Source: Comamonas koreensis (GTDB lineage Bacteria > Pseudomonadota > Gammaproteobacteria > Burkholderiales > Burkholderiaceae_C). Taken from it: 64,000 nt of DNA. Below are positions 1 through 7,679 of the stretch, piece by piece. The number at the start of each line of letters is the position of its first letter. Position 1 is the first letter of the stretch. The notes under the pieces were generated by a model, which ran no database searches, was not told the DNA's origin, and worked only from the letters and a program-made list of their open reading frames with translations. The position numbers and the translations under genes were made by a program. Location: assembly GCF_014076495.1 (NCBI RefSeq), contig NZ_CP043575.1, forward strand, positions 558,001-622,000, read 5' to 3'.

Positions 1-47
1 GTGCTTTGCTCAGAAGGGTGGGCGGTGCTGGCCCGGTTCAGCCCTTA
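1..47. other. Chromosomal flank, 3' side of hpf
   Basis: This short stretch sits left of the first IS5-family copy. Its last three bases, TTA at 45-47, match the TTA directly right of the second copy at 47,498-47,500. If the island between them is removed, this DNA becomes the sequence downstream of the hpf stop codon. No gene is visible in it. The inference rests on the matching three-base repeat and the inverted terminal elements. Confidence 0.6.
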
Positions 48-921
48 GAGCCGCTAACACCACCTCGTCTTGAGCCCTGCACGAAGCATTTATGCTTCGT
101 GCCTTCATGGCAAGACAACCTGTTAGTAAAGAGTTGTGGCAACAGCTACAACCTCTGATTCCCCAATTCACCCCTTCTTCCAAGGGCGGTGCGCGCAAAT
201 TGGGCGTGAGCAACGAAGCTGCTCTCAATGGCATCCTGTACGTGCTTCAAACCGGCATCCCTTGGGAAGATTTACCTCAAGCTTTGGGCTACGGCAGTGG
301 TATGACATGCTGGCGACGCTTGCGTGACTGGAGTGCAGCAGGCATTTGGGAACAACTACACCATGCAATGCTGGTGCGCCTTCGTGAGCATGACCAAATT
401 GATTGGAGCCGAGCCAGCATTGATGGCTCATCGGTGCCAAGCCCCCGGGGGGTCAGGAAACGGGTCCCAATCCCACTGACAGAGGCAAATTAGGCTCCAA
501 ACGTCACATCATTGTGGATGCTCGTGGCATTCCATTGGTGGTGCTTGTCAGTGGAGCCAACAGGCACGATTCGATGCTGTTTGAGCCATGTGTAGATGCC
601 ATTCCTGCAATCAAAGGACTGCAAGGCCGCCCTCGCAGGCGGCCCTACAAACTTCATGCGGATAAAGGGTACGACTACCCACGCTGCAGGCGGCATCTCA
701 AAAAGCGTGGAATCGTCAGTCGCATTGCCAGGCGAGGCATTGAAAGCAGTGAACGATTAGGCAAGCACCGCTGGGTCGTGGAGCGAACTCATGGCTGGTT
801 TGCTGGCTTTGGAAAACTGCGCATCCGATTCGAGCGGCGCTTGGATATACACATGGCTTTACTAAAGCTGGCTGCTGCAATCATCTGTGCACGCTTCGTG
901 GATAGGTGGTGTTAGCCGCTC
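48..921 (+). mobile_element. IS5-family (IS427-group) element, left copy
   Basis: The element is bounded by near-perfect inverted repeats, GAGCCGCTAACACCACCT at the left and its complement with one mismatch (GAGCGG) at the right. It is 874 bp and carries one transposase split over two frames. The left flank is TTA and the right flank TAA, so this copy lacks its own target duplication. That fits its role as one end of the composite transposon. Confidence 0.85.
92..915 (+). CDS. IS5-family transposase, two-frame (orfA 92-493, orfB 514-915)
   Basis: This is a DDE transposase that moves the surrounding 874-bp element. Frame 1 gives the N-terminal helix-turn-helix region and the first catalytic Asp (SIDGSS). 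Frame 2 gives the second Asp (SGANRHD) and the Glu (VVERTHGWF). The frames join by a shift at a run of C5G6 at 444-454; reading on in the second frame gives an uninterrupted GGQETGPNPTDRGKLG bridge. The same run is present in the right copy, so the split is likely programmed frameshifting, usual in the IS427 group, rather than decay. Confidence 0.85.
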
Positions 922-1205
922 TAAGACATTGGCACATGTGGGTACTGAAATGAGCCTGCATGTGCTGGCCTACAACTTCAAACGTGTGATGCGCATCTTC
1001 GGTGCGCAAAACATGATGCAAGCGATGCGATCTGTGCCGGCGTAAGCCTTTACGGCTTAATTTTTACTTGCAGAGCGGCATAGATTGGCACCCAGATAGC
1101 TTGAGTGCCGCCATGTTCCAAAAAATAGGCTAAGCCATTCAAAGACCGGCTGTGCCGTGGAGTGCCGATCGCTGACTCGGCAAAAATGCGTTTCCACACA
1201 GCCTC
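922..1205 (+). mobile_element. IS1182-family element, 3' remnant
   Basis: Directly after the IS5-family copy the plus strand encodes the last 40 residues of an IS1182-type transposase (923-1045; TEMSLHVLAYNFKRVM is typical of the family C-terminus). About 160 bp of untranslated DNA follow, to a terminal repeat GCGTTTCCACACAGCCTC at 1,188-1,205. This repeat matches, inverted, the 5' end of the IS1182 fragment at 43,791-43,808. The upstream part of the element is missing. Confidence 0.7.
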
Positions 1206-1407
1206 GGCCGGGAGTTGACTGTCCAAGTTTCGGAGCTGGTAAAAACGCCAATATTGTGAAAGCCTCATTAATTGCGGTGCTCAATGCAGCATTGAGGTTT
1301 AGTCAAACTGCGAACTAAGCCCTCGTTTACACCCTTCATCTAGCAGTGAAGGGTAGTTATCCAAGGTCTGCTGCTAGTCATAAACGCCAAAAATCCCGCA
1401 AGTGCGG
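1206..1407. other. Short non-coding stretch
   Basis: Between the IS1182 terminal repeat and the IS3-family element I see no convincing gene. The DNA includes a short CCCTTCA...TGAAGGG inverted repeat near 1,330-1,352. Confidence 0.4.
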
Positions 1408-1419
1408 GGTAATCCCCCC

Positions 1420-2274
1420 TTAAACCATTGCTCTGAGAAGTAGAGCTATGCGGCCATGGCAAGCCGCTGTTTGGGGGGTGATGCCGCCCAATGCCATATT
1501 TGGGCGTTCATGGTTGTACCGCCACATCCATTGCGTGGCGTAATCTCGAACTTCATCAAGATTGCGCCAATGGTACTGCGACAGCCATTCATAGCGAACG
1601 GTCCTGTTGAAGCGCTCCACATAGGCATTTTGCTGAGGCTTGCCTGGCTGGATGTATTCCAAACGGATACCTTTGGCGCTCGCCCAGTTTTGCAGGGTTG
1701 CGCTGACGTATTCGGGCCCGTTGTCACAGCGAATCACTTGCGGCTTGCCACGCCACTGCATGATTTGCTCCAAGACCCGAATCACACGCTGCGCGGGCAA
1801 TGAGAAGTCCACCTCAATACCCAGTGCTTCACGGTTGAAGTCATCAATGACGTTGAGCAGCCGGATACTGCGGCCATCTTCAAGCTGGTCATGCATAAAG
1901 TCCATTGACCAAACAACATCTGGGTTTGCTGGCACTGTCAGTGGCTCAGGTTTGGCACGCTCCAAGCGCTTGCGTGGCCGAATGCGCAAATTGAGCTCCA
2001 ACTCCCGGTAAATCCGGTAAACCCGCTTGTGGTTCCATTTGAAGCCTCTGACGTTGCGCAAATACAGGAAGCACAAACCAAAGCCCCAATTGCGGTTGTT
2101 ATCCGTCAGGCGCAGCAGCCACTGCGCAATCTCATCGTCCTCGATACAGCGCTGTGCCTTGTACCTGTAGCAGGCCTGACTAATTTGGAACGCTTGGCAA
2201 GCCAAGCGAATGCTCATCCCTCGGCGTATCACTGCAAGTTCTGCCATCTCGCGTCTGCGAGATGGCTTCACCAC
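1420..2274 (-). CDS. IS3-family transposase OrfB (DDE integrase)
   Basis: About 284 residues from a GTG at 2,274. It carries the rve integrase core: first Asp in [10 protein letters not shown], second in IRCDNGPEY, Glu in [10 protein letters not shown], plus an upstream HTH_21 segment. The reading frame stays open upstream and overlaps orfA, as expected for translational frameshifting. The ends of the gene lie just inside the terminal repeats, so nothing appears to be lost. Confidence 0.85.
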   Translation of the reverse strand: MVKPSRRREMAELAVIRRGMSIRLACQAFQISQACYRYKAQRCIEDDEIAQWLLRLTDNNRNWGFGLCFLYLRNVRGFKWNHKRVYRIYRELELNLRIRPRKRLERAKPEPLTVPANPDVVWSMDFMHDQLEDGRSIRLLNVIDDFNREALGIEVDFSLPAQRVIRVLEQIMQWRGKPQVIRCDNGPEYVSATLQNWASAKGIRLEYIQPGKPQQNAYVERFNRTVRYEWLSQYHWRNLDEVRDYATQWMWRYNHERPNMALGGITPQTAACHGRIALLLRAMV

Positions 2275-2534
2275 TTTTTTGCAAGCGCCTCCGCCACCAC
2301 CTCTGCCTTGAGCTTTTCTTCGATGTACATCTTGCGCAGCCGGCGGTTCTCTTCTTCGAGCTCCTTCATACGAGCCATCAACGAGGCATCCATTCCGCCG
2401 AACTTGGCACGCCACTTGTAGAACGTAGCTGCACTGATGCCAAGTTCACGGCACAGCTCGGGCACAGCCAAGCCAGCCTCTGCACGCTTGAGCGCATCGA
2501 TGATTTGGCTGTCTGTAAAACGTGACTTCTTCAT
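2268..2534 (-). CDS. IS3-family transposase OrfA
   Basis: An 88-residue protein with an N-terminal helix-turn-helix ([30 protein letters not shown]) and a C-terminal leucine-rich coiled coil ([25 protein letters not shown]). This is the standard OrfA layout: binding to the element ends and dimerisation. Its end overlaps the start of OrfB in another frame, so the full transposase OrfAB would be made by -1 frameshifting in the AAAAAG region near 2,275. Confidence 0.85.
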   Translation of the reverse strand: MKKSRFTDSQIIDALKRAEAGLAVPELCRELGISAATFYKWRAKFGGMDASLMARMKELEEENRRLRKMYIEEKLKAEVVAEALAKKW

Positions 2535-2596
2535 AGTAGAGATTCTCCTTGCGAGGTCTCTACTTCTTAAGACGCTGGTTTTACGGGGGGATTACC

Positions 2597-2972
2597 GCGG
2601 GATTTGTCATTTGCAAGTTATTGAGAAAATTTGCATTCGTTCTGAGAACCTACAGATATTGAGTTAATGCACGGCGTCAGCAGAGTGCATTAGTGTTCTG
2701 ACCAGGAGAGCCTAGCTGCAGAGGGTAGGGGGGGGGAAGCCCTGAGATTCCGCAATATGAAATGCGACAAGCATGGAAATCGAAAGCCTGTTGCCAATAG
2801 TGCTACAAAAAAAATAGCAAGGTTTCAAGGAATACAAAGGTTTCAGGAAGGACTGATGCCTTCTACTGCCAGAGAGGTCGTTATTTGCGCGAAAAAAATG
2901 AGCATAGATTAGATGGTACTAATCTTTGCGCAGCGTTTGGACTGAGGTTATTTGCATCATTCTGAGAATCTA
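2597..2972. other. Intergenic region, no gene seen
   Basis: Some 375 bp between the IS3-family element and the first operator-like repeat hold no credible coding sequence. Composition is lower in GC than the chromosome to the right and resembles the plasmid-type genes that follow. Confidence 0.4.
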
Positions 2973-3022
2973 GTGTTCATGGACACTTCAATTGCATTGC
3001 GTACAATGGTGTTCATGGACAC
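2973..3022 (+). promoter_or_regulatory. Promoter P1 with paired palindromic operators
   Basis: Two identical 14-mers, GTGTTCATGGACAC, lie at 2,973-2,986 and 3,009-3,022; each is a palindrome apart from its central positions. Between them is a sigma-70-like promoter: TGGACA at 2,980-2,985 inside the first repeat, a 16-bp spacer, and TACAAT at 3,002-3,007. The second repeat covers the expected start point and contains the ATG at 3,015. The layout is that of an autoregulated, possibly leaderless, repressor gene. The binding protein is not known. Confidence 0.6.
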
Positions 3023-3260
3023 GCAAAAAGACAACGCAAACAACATGAGGCTGCGACAGCTCATTGAAGAAGCTGGCCTGACTCAGTTGGATGCTTTAGC
3101 TTTATTCAACAGGAAGTTAAGAGTGAGAAAGCTCGCGGAATCGAGTTGGAAAGCCTACTTTTGCCAGCCCGACAAGACGAGATACAGATGGTTCAATGAT
3201 GAGTATTTGCAACTAGCTGAAACAGTGTTCAAGAACACTAAAAAAAAGATTGACAGATGA
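3015..3260 (+). CDS. Small putative DNA-binding plasmid regulator
   Basis: An 81-residue basic protein. Its N-terminal third (LRQLIEEAGLTQLDALALFN) looks like a helix-turn-helix, followed by a Lys/Arg-rich region (RKLRVRKLAESSWKAYF). I do not recognise a named family. The ATG at 3,015 is chosen because it falls about 7 bp after the -10 box and no Shine-Dalgarno is visible for any candidate; other in-frame starts are 2,952 (TTG), 2,979, 3,006 and 3,045. Its promoter and the next gene's promoter share one operator sequence, so it may be the repressor of both. This is inference from layout. Confidence 0.5.
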   Translation: MDTQKDNANNMRLRQLIEEAGLTQLDALALFNRKLRVRKLAESSWKAYFCQPDKTRYRWFNDEYLQLAETVFKNTKKKIDR

Positions 3261-3278
3261 TGTACTAGAACACTACAT
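3225..3278 (+). promoter_or_regulatory. Promoter P2 with two further operator copies
   Basis: GTGTTCAAGAACAC (3,225-3,238) has perfect arms of the same palindrome found at P1. A degenerate copy lies at 3,259-3,272 (ATGTACTAGAACAC). The promoter is TTGACA at 3,249-3,254, an 18-bp spacer, and TACATT at 3,273-3,278. It faces the operon starting at 3,318. The degenerate operator sits in the spacer, where a bound protein would block RNA polymerase. Confidence 0.6.
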
Positions 3279-3317
3279 TAGAGTCACGGACTCTTAACTT
3301 TAGAAAGGAGGTGCGCC

Positions 3318-3653
3318 GTGAATGGAACTGAGTTGAGAGATGGCTATGTCGTGCTGGACGATGGGACGTATTTCGTTGCCCTGAACACCAACTACGAGCT
3401 GCAAAAAGCACCCGGTTTCCTCTACAAGCGGTGTGCGAGAACTGAGGACACCCCACAAGGTTGGGAATGTGTCGGAGGTTTTGATACGGCTTGGAAGCCA
3501 GTCAACGATGGCAAAAATTGGAGAGCTGACGTAGATGCCATCTACGACGAAGAAACGGATAGCGACGTGACCATCGTTGCTAATAACACCACGCGAATGG
3601 AAGCAATCGCCCTACTTTGGCAACATCGACACACTGCTTTTTCGCGCCACTGA
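3318..3653 (+). CDS. Hypothetical protein, first gene of plasmid-type operon
   Basis: A 111-residue protein starting at GTG, placed 7 bp after a strong AGGAGG. It is rich in Trp, Tyr and acidic residues, with no signal peptide or membrane segment. No family is recognised. It is transcribed from P2 and lies 26 bp before the ParB-like gene, so co-expression is likely. Confidence 0.6.
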   Translation: MNGTELRDGYVVLDDGTYFVALNTNYELQKAPGFLYKRCARTEDTPQGWECVGGFDTAWKPVNDGKNWRADVDAIYDEETDSDVTIVANNTTRMEAIALLWQHRHTAFSRH

Positions 3654-3679
3654 AAACTCCAAAACTCGATTGAGAGAAA

Positions 3680-4642
3680 GTGAGCGAGAAAATGAATGCC
3701 AGAAAACCAGAAGCTGAGTTTGTGCAAACTGAGCTGGAGAATTTTGAGCTGCAATTGGCTCAAGGCAGCATCAAGAAGGCCATGCAGCAGGCCGGTGCAA
3801 AAAGCCGCGACCTTTGGCAAGTTGAGCGTGACCATATTCATGTCCTGCCGAACTTCAACGTGCGTCTGACCAACACGGAACGCTACAAGAAGAAGATTCG
3901 CTATCTAGCCGACTCGATGAAGAAGGAAGGCTACATTCAGTCGAAGGCTTTGGAAGGTTATGTAGCTGACGTTGATGGAAAGCAGATCATCTATCTAACT
4001 GACGGACACGGCAGACTGGAAGCCTACGATCTTGCAGTTAGCGAAGGTGCAGAGCTTGGACGCCTGCCCATGGTGATCGTGCCGCCTGGTACGTCACAAG
4101 AAGATTTGCAGGTCAGCCTGTACCGGCACAACGAAGGCGGTGAAAAGCTCGCACCCTATGAGCTGGCGTTGTTGTGCAAGCGCCTGTCTAAGATGGGCAT
4201 GGACACCAAAGAAATTGCCGACCGGCTTGAGATCGGAGAGAAGTACACCGATGACCTGCTGGCACTTATGTCTGCTGACATAAAGCTGCGTGAGATGGTG
4301 ATGAACGATCTGGTGGCCGCAGGCATTGCAATTGACATGCTTCGCAAGCACGGCATTAAAGCTGCTCAAGTGCTGCAAGCGGAGCTGGACAAGGTGCAAG
4401 GTACTGGTGGCAAGAAGCTCACCAAGAAGCACCTACCTGAACAGATTTTTAAGAAGAAGGTGACGAAGGCCGCACCGACTCTTTTCAACGTCATGCGTGA
4501 TGTGAAAAGTGACCCCGGCTATGAGTACATCTCAGAGGAACTTCGGGAGCGACTGGACAAGCTGATGAGCGAGTTCGGTGATCTGTTGGCGAACGGGGAC
4601 ACGAAGCCAGCCGACGATGAGATGGCTGACTTAATTGATTAA
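3680..4642 (+). CDS. ParB-like nuclease/partition domain protein
   Basis: A protein of about 320 residues. Residues 55-150 resemble the ParB/sulfiredoxin-like fold (NVRLTNTERYKKKIRYLADSM, then a DGHGRLEAYDLA box and SLYRHNEGGEKLAPYE). Residues 155-215 resemble the helix-turn-helix part of ParB (LALLCKRLSKMGMDTKEIADRLEIGEKYTDDLLALM). No ParA is nearby, so it may be a ParB-type regulator rather than a partition protein. The start may be GTG 3,680 or ATG 3,692; the latter has GAGCGAG upstream. It lies between a hypothetical gene and an H-NS-like gene in one transcription unit. Confidence 0.7.
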   Translation: MSEKMNARKPEAEFVQTELENFELQLAQGSIKKAMQQAGAKSRDLWQVERDHIHVLPNFNVRLTNTERYKKKIRYLADSMKKEGYIQSKALEGYVADVDGKQIIYLTDGHGRLEAYDLAVSEGAELGRLPMVIVPPGTSQEDLQVSLYRHNEGGEKLAPYELALLCKRLSKMGMDTKEIADRLEIGEKYTDDLLALMSADIKLREMVMNDLVAAGIAIDMLRKHGIKAAQVLQAELDKVQGTGGKKLTKKHLPEQIFKKKVTKAAPTLFNVMRDVKSDPGYEYISEELRERLDKLMSEFGDLLANGDTKPADDEMADLID

Positions 4643-4662
4643 CTAGATGAAAGGCAACTGCA

Positions 4663-4959
4663 ATGTCCACTTACAAAGAACTCCTGGCACAAAGACAAGC
4701 TCTGGAGGACGCAATCAACAAGGCGCGCAAAGAAGAACTGTCGAAAGCGATTTCGGATGTTCGTGCCATCGTTGCGGAGTACGGCTTGACTGCTGATGAT
4801 GTGTTTGGAGGCGGTAAGGGTGGCACACGCAAGCCAACTGGAAAAGTGGCTCCCAAGTACCGCGATCCAGCAACAGGACAGACTTGGACTGGCCGTGGCA
4901 AAGCTCCTGCATGGATTGCAGGAGCTGCTGACCGCGAGGCTTTTGCCATCAAGGATTAA
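4663..4959 (+). CDS. H-NS-family nucleoid-associated protein
   Basis: A 98-residue protein. The N-terminal half is a predicted coiled coil (YKELLAQRQALEDAINKARKEELSKAISDVRAI), the oligomerisation part of H-NS proteins. The C-terminal half carries the DNA-binding motif YRDPATGQTWTGRGKAPAWI, typical of betaproteobacterial H-NS/BpH3 proteins. Plasmid-borne H-NS proteins commonly silence AT-rich acquired DNA. It lies 20 bp after the ParB-like gene and is followed at once by a terminator. Confidence 0.85.
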   Translation: MSTYKELLAQRQALEDAINKARKEELSKAISDVRAIVAEYGLTADDVFGGGKGGTRKPTGKVAPKYRDPATGQTWTGRGKAPAWIAGAADREAFAIKD

Positions 4960-4971
4960 GCCTGACCGACA

Positions 4972-4995
4972 AGCCCGCGAAAGCGGGCTTTTTTG
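4972..4995 (+). terminator. Rho-independent terminator after hns-like gene
   Basis: The stem AGCCCGC/GCGGGCT with a GAAA loop is followed by a run of T's. It ends the operon that begins at P2. Confidence 0.85.
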
Positions 4996-5031
4996 TTTGG
5001 TAGGTCTGAGACTGGTTAAGCAAGGAGAGCC

Positions 5032-5313
5032 ATGGTGCGTGGTGACTGGGTGCTAAAAACAATGGCAGCGGTGGTCATAGCCCTGTACGTTGCGCTGCTG
5101 GCTATCCAGCCGGGTGGCGAAGGGTGGGGCTATGGCTGGAACGTCATTGGGTTTCTGCTCTATGCCGTGCCTGGTGCGTTGTTAGCTGGAGCTGTAGCAG
5201 CGTGGCGTTCCAGAAAGCTGCTTATGCGAGGTACGTGGGTGTCACGCATTGCTATTTACGGCAGCGTGGCATTCCCCTTGGTTGCAGCAATCATCGCAAG
5301 AATCAAGCTCTAA
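5032..5313 (+). CDS. Small inner-membrane protein
   Basis: A 93-residue protein with three predicted membrane segments (about residues 5-22, 34-55, 70-90). A good AAGGAGAG ribosome-binding site precedes the ATG. No family is recognised. It follows the terminator of the hns-like gene and precedes another very small gene, so both probably belong to the same plasmid accessory block. Confidence 0.55.
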   Translation: MVRGDWVLKTMAAVVIALYVALLAIQPGGEGWGYGWNVIGFLLYAVPGALLAGAVAAWRSRKLLMRGTWVSRIAIYGSVAFPLVAAIIARIKL

Positions 5314-5334
5314 CTCAGTTTTGAGAGGTATGAA

Positions 5335-5508
5335 ATGGACGATCTGGATGATGATGACTTGAGCCTGCAGCACGCTTGGAGCATCACAGCAAGACTGGCT
5401 GCTATCGACGTTAATCGTGAAGAAGGTCTGAGTGCAGAACTCAAGGGCTTGATTGCAGAAGCACAAGGACTGCATCCGACCATGGTGCAAGTCGGCGGTA
5501 ATGGTTGA
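5335..5508 (+). CDS. Small acidic protein
   Basis: A 57-residue frame starting MDDLDDDDLSL, with an N-terminal Asp-rich run and an amphipathic helical centre. GAGAGG lies 6 bp before the ATG, and a terminator follows 58 bp after the stop. The function is unknown. It is 21 bp from the preceding membrane-protein gene and probably co-transcribed. Confidence 0.5.
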   Translation: MDDLDDDDLSLQHAWSITARLAAIDVNREEGLSAELKGLIAEAQGLHPTMVQVGGNG

Positions 5509-5566
5509 ATCTGGTGACGCTGCAGGACTGAGCAGATGGCATCAAGACAACACCAGAAAGAAAAAA

Positions 5567-5590
5567 GCCTGCTTCTCAGCAGGCGTTTTC
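5567..5590 (+). terminator. Rho-independent terminator
   Basis: GCCTGCT and AGCAGGC form a 7-bp stem around a TCTC loop, followed by GTTTTCT. It closes the small-gene block starting at 5,032. Confidence 0.8.
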
Positions 5591-5605
5591 TACTTTCACC
5601 GTAAA

Positions 5606-5672
5606 CCCCACAAGTGGGGCGCAACAAAATAAGCAATCATGCTTATTTAGCTTCCAAGCCCCACAGGTGGGG
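5606..5672. repeat. Cluster of three small palindromes
   Basis: CCCCACAAGTGGGG (5,606-5,619) and CCCCACAGGTGGGG (5,659-5,672) are each followed by CGCAA, so they are a repeated unit. Between them AATAAGC/GCTTATT (5,628-5,647) forms another hairpin. No gene covers them. They could be protein-binding repeats of a plasmid origin or structured RNA; the sequence alone does not say which. Confidence 0.5.
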
Positions 5673-5829
5673 CGCAAATGGAAGTGAAAGCAATTGAAAT
5701 AGAGCAGACATTCGCTGGATAGGCAATCTGATAAGCACATAAGAGTGCCAGTCAGAGGCTCACTAAATCCGAAACACAGGCTCTAAATGCAGTCGGTACT
5801 TTGACCTTCTTGCTGGCGAAAGTTTGGAG

Positions 5830-5901
5830 ATGACAGGCATGACTTCGGACTTTATGAAGGCAACCACATCTGCAGTTCTAAAGAAAGGCTGCGCGTTCTG
5901 G
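5830..5901 (+). pseudogene. 5' end of a gene cut by IS26
   Basis: An open frame starting at ATG 5,830 (MTGMTSDFMKATTSAVLKKG) runs 24 codons to the IS26 boundary and then stops making sense. It looks like the start of a plasmid gene whose remainder was lost when IS26 fused this block to integron 1. The gene's identity cannot be told from so short a piece. Confidence 0.35.
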
Positions 5902-6721
5902 GGCACTGTTGCAAATAGTCGGTGGTGATAAACTTATCATCCCCTTTTGCTGATGGAGCTGCACATGAACCCATTCAAAGGCCGGCATTTTCAGCGTGAC
6001 ATCATTCTGTGGGCCGTACGCTGGTACTGCAAATACGGCATCAGTTACCGTGAGCTGCAGGAGATGCTGGCTGAACGCGGAGTGAATGTCGATCACTCCA
6101 CGATTTACCGCTGGGTTCAGCGTTATGCGCCTGAAATGGAAAAACGGCTGCGCTGGTACTGGCGTAACCCTTCCGATCTTTGCCCGTGGCACATGGATGA
6201 AACCTACGTGAAGGTCAATGGCCGCTGGGCGTATCTGTACCGGGCCGTCGACAGCCGGGGCCGCACTGTCGATTTTTATCTCTCCTCCCGTCGTAACAGC
6301 AAAGCTGCATACCGGTTTCTGGGTAAAATCCTCAACAACGTGAAGAAGTGGCAGATCCCGCGATTCATCAACACGGATAAAGCGCCCGCCTATGGTCGCG
6401 CGCTTGCTCTGCTCAAACGCGAAGGCCGGTGCCCGTCTGACGTTGAACACCGACAGATTAAGTACCGGAACAACGTGATTGAATGCGATCATGGCAAACT
6501 GAAACGGATAATCGGCGCCACGCTGGGATTTAAATCCATGAAGACGGCTTACGCCACCATCAAAGGTATTGAGGTGATGCGTGCACTACGCAAAGGCCAG
6601 GCCTCAGCATTTTATTATGGTGATCCCCTGGGCGAAATGCGCCTGGTAAGCAGAGTTTTTGAAATGTAAGGCCTTTGAATAAGACAAAAGGCTGCCTCAT
6701 CGCTAACTTTGCAACAGTGCC
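5902..6721 (+). mobile_element. IS26
   Basis: An 820-bp element with the 14-bp inverted repeats GGCACTGTTGCAAA at both ends and the IS26 transposase. The left side joins plasmid-type DNA and the right side cuts intI1. There is no 8-bp direct repeat across it, which fits IS26-mediated fusion or deletion rather than a simple insertion. Confidence 0.95.
5965..6669 (+). CDS. tnpA: IS26 transposase TnpA
   Basis: A 234-residue IS6-family DDE transposase beginning [10 protein letters not shown]. Catalytic residues lie in [12 protein letters not shown] (Asp), [11 protein letters not shown] (Asp) and [11 protein letters not shown] (the Glu precedes in the same loop). Length and sequence agree with the standard IS26 protein. 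It drives replicative cointegrate formation and the conservative joining between IS26 copies that assembles resistance regions. Confidence 0.95.
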
Positions 6722-7519
6722 TTCTACGGCACGTTTGAAGGCGCGCTGAAAGGTCTGGTCATACATGTGATGGCGACGCACGACACCGCTCCGTGGATCG
6801 GTCGAATGCGTGTGCTGCGCAAAAACCCAGAACCACGGCCAGGAATGCCCGGCGCGCGGATACTTCCGCTCAAGGGCGTCGGGAAGCGCAACGCCGCTGC
6901 GGCCCTCGGCCTGGTCCTTCAGCCACCATGCCCGTGCACGCGACAGCTGCTCGCGCAGGCTGGGTGCCAAGCTCTCGGGTAACATCAAGGCCCGATCCTT
7001 GGAGCCCTTGCCCTCCCGCACGATGATCGTGCCGTGATCGAAATCCAGATCCTTGACCCGCAGTTGCAAACCCTCACTGATCCGCATGCCCGTTCCATAC
7101 AGAAGCTGGGCGAACAAACGATGCTCGCCTTCCAGAAAACCGAGGATGCGAACCACTTCATCCGGGGTCAGCACCACCGGCAAGCGCCGCGACGGCCGAG
7201 GTCTTCCGATCTCCTGAAGCCAGGGCAGATCCGTGCACAGCACCTTGCCGTAGAAGAACAGCAAGGCCGCCAATGCCTGACGATGCGTGGAGACCGAAAC
7301 CTTGCGCTCGTTCGCCAGCCAGGACAGAAATGCCTCGACTTCGCTGCTGCCCAAGGTTGCCGGGTGACGCACACCGTGGAAACGGATGAAGGCACGAACC
7401 CAGTGGACATAAGCCTGTTCGGTTCGTAAACTGTAATGCAAGTAGCGTATGCGCTCACGCAACTGGTCCAGAACCTTGACCGAACGCAGCGGTGGTAACG
7501 GCGCAGTGGCGGTTTTCAT
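6722..7519 (-). pseudogene. intI1: Class 1 integrase, 3' end deleted by IS26
   Basis: The first 266 of 337 residues of IntI1 are intact. They include the first catalytic Arg (GTGMRISEG) and the IntI-specific insertion, but the C-terminal His-Arg box and the catalytic Tyr ([11 protein letters not shown] in the intact copy at 35,593) are missing. The frame then reads into IS26 DNA. The enzyme should be inactive, so cassettes downstream are fixed unless the intact IntI1 acts in trans. The gene still carries the cassette promoter Pc. Confidence 0.95.
7404..7432 (+). promoter_or_regulatory. Cassette promoter Pc (PcH1 type)
   Basis: TGGACA (7,404-7,409), a 17-bp spacer and TAAACT (7,427-7,432) lie inside intI1 and point to the cassettes. 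This combination is the hybrid PcH1 form. The second promoter P2 (TTGTTA...TACAGT) has a 14-bp spacer without the GGG insertion, so it should be inactive. Confidence 0.85.
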
Positions 7520-7596
7520 GGCTTGTTATGACTGTTTTTTTGTACAGTCTATGCCTCGGGCATCCAAGCAGCAAGCGCGTTACGCCGTGGGTCGAT

Positions 7597-7661
7597 GTTT
7601 GATGTTATGGAGCAGCAACGATGTTACGCAGCAGGGCAGTCGCCCTAAAACAAAGTTAGGC
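7597..7661 (+). other. attI1 site of integron 1
   Basis: This is the standard attI1 sequence, ending in the GTTAGGC core at 7,655-7,661 where the first cassette is joined. It contains the short attI1 reading frame starting MLRSR, preceded by GGAG, which is known to assist translation of the first cassette. Confidence 0.9.
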
Positions 7662-7679
7662 ATCACAAAGTACAGCATC

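Larger units (their letters stand above)
1408..2596 (-). mobile_element. IS3-family element (IS407-like), intact
   Basis: The ends are matching inverted repeats beginning GGTAATCCCCCC. A 4-bp direct repeat GCGG flanks them (1,404-1,407 and 2,597-2,600), the duplication size usual for the IS407 group. The element encodes overlapping orfA and orfB on the minus strand and looks complete, so it is probably a recent and potentially active insertion. Confidence 0.85.

Noticed and set aside
5606..5672. CRISPR array
   Set aside because: Only two short palindromic repeats with one spacer-like gap and no cas genes.
6560..7519. An apparent 319-residue integrase with a new C-terminus
   Set aside because: The last 53 residues are IS26 DNA read in reverse; it is truncated intI1, not a new integrase.
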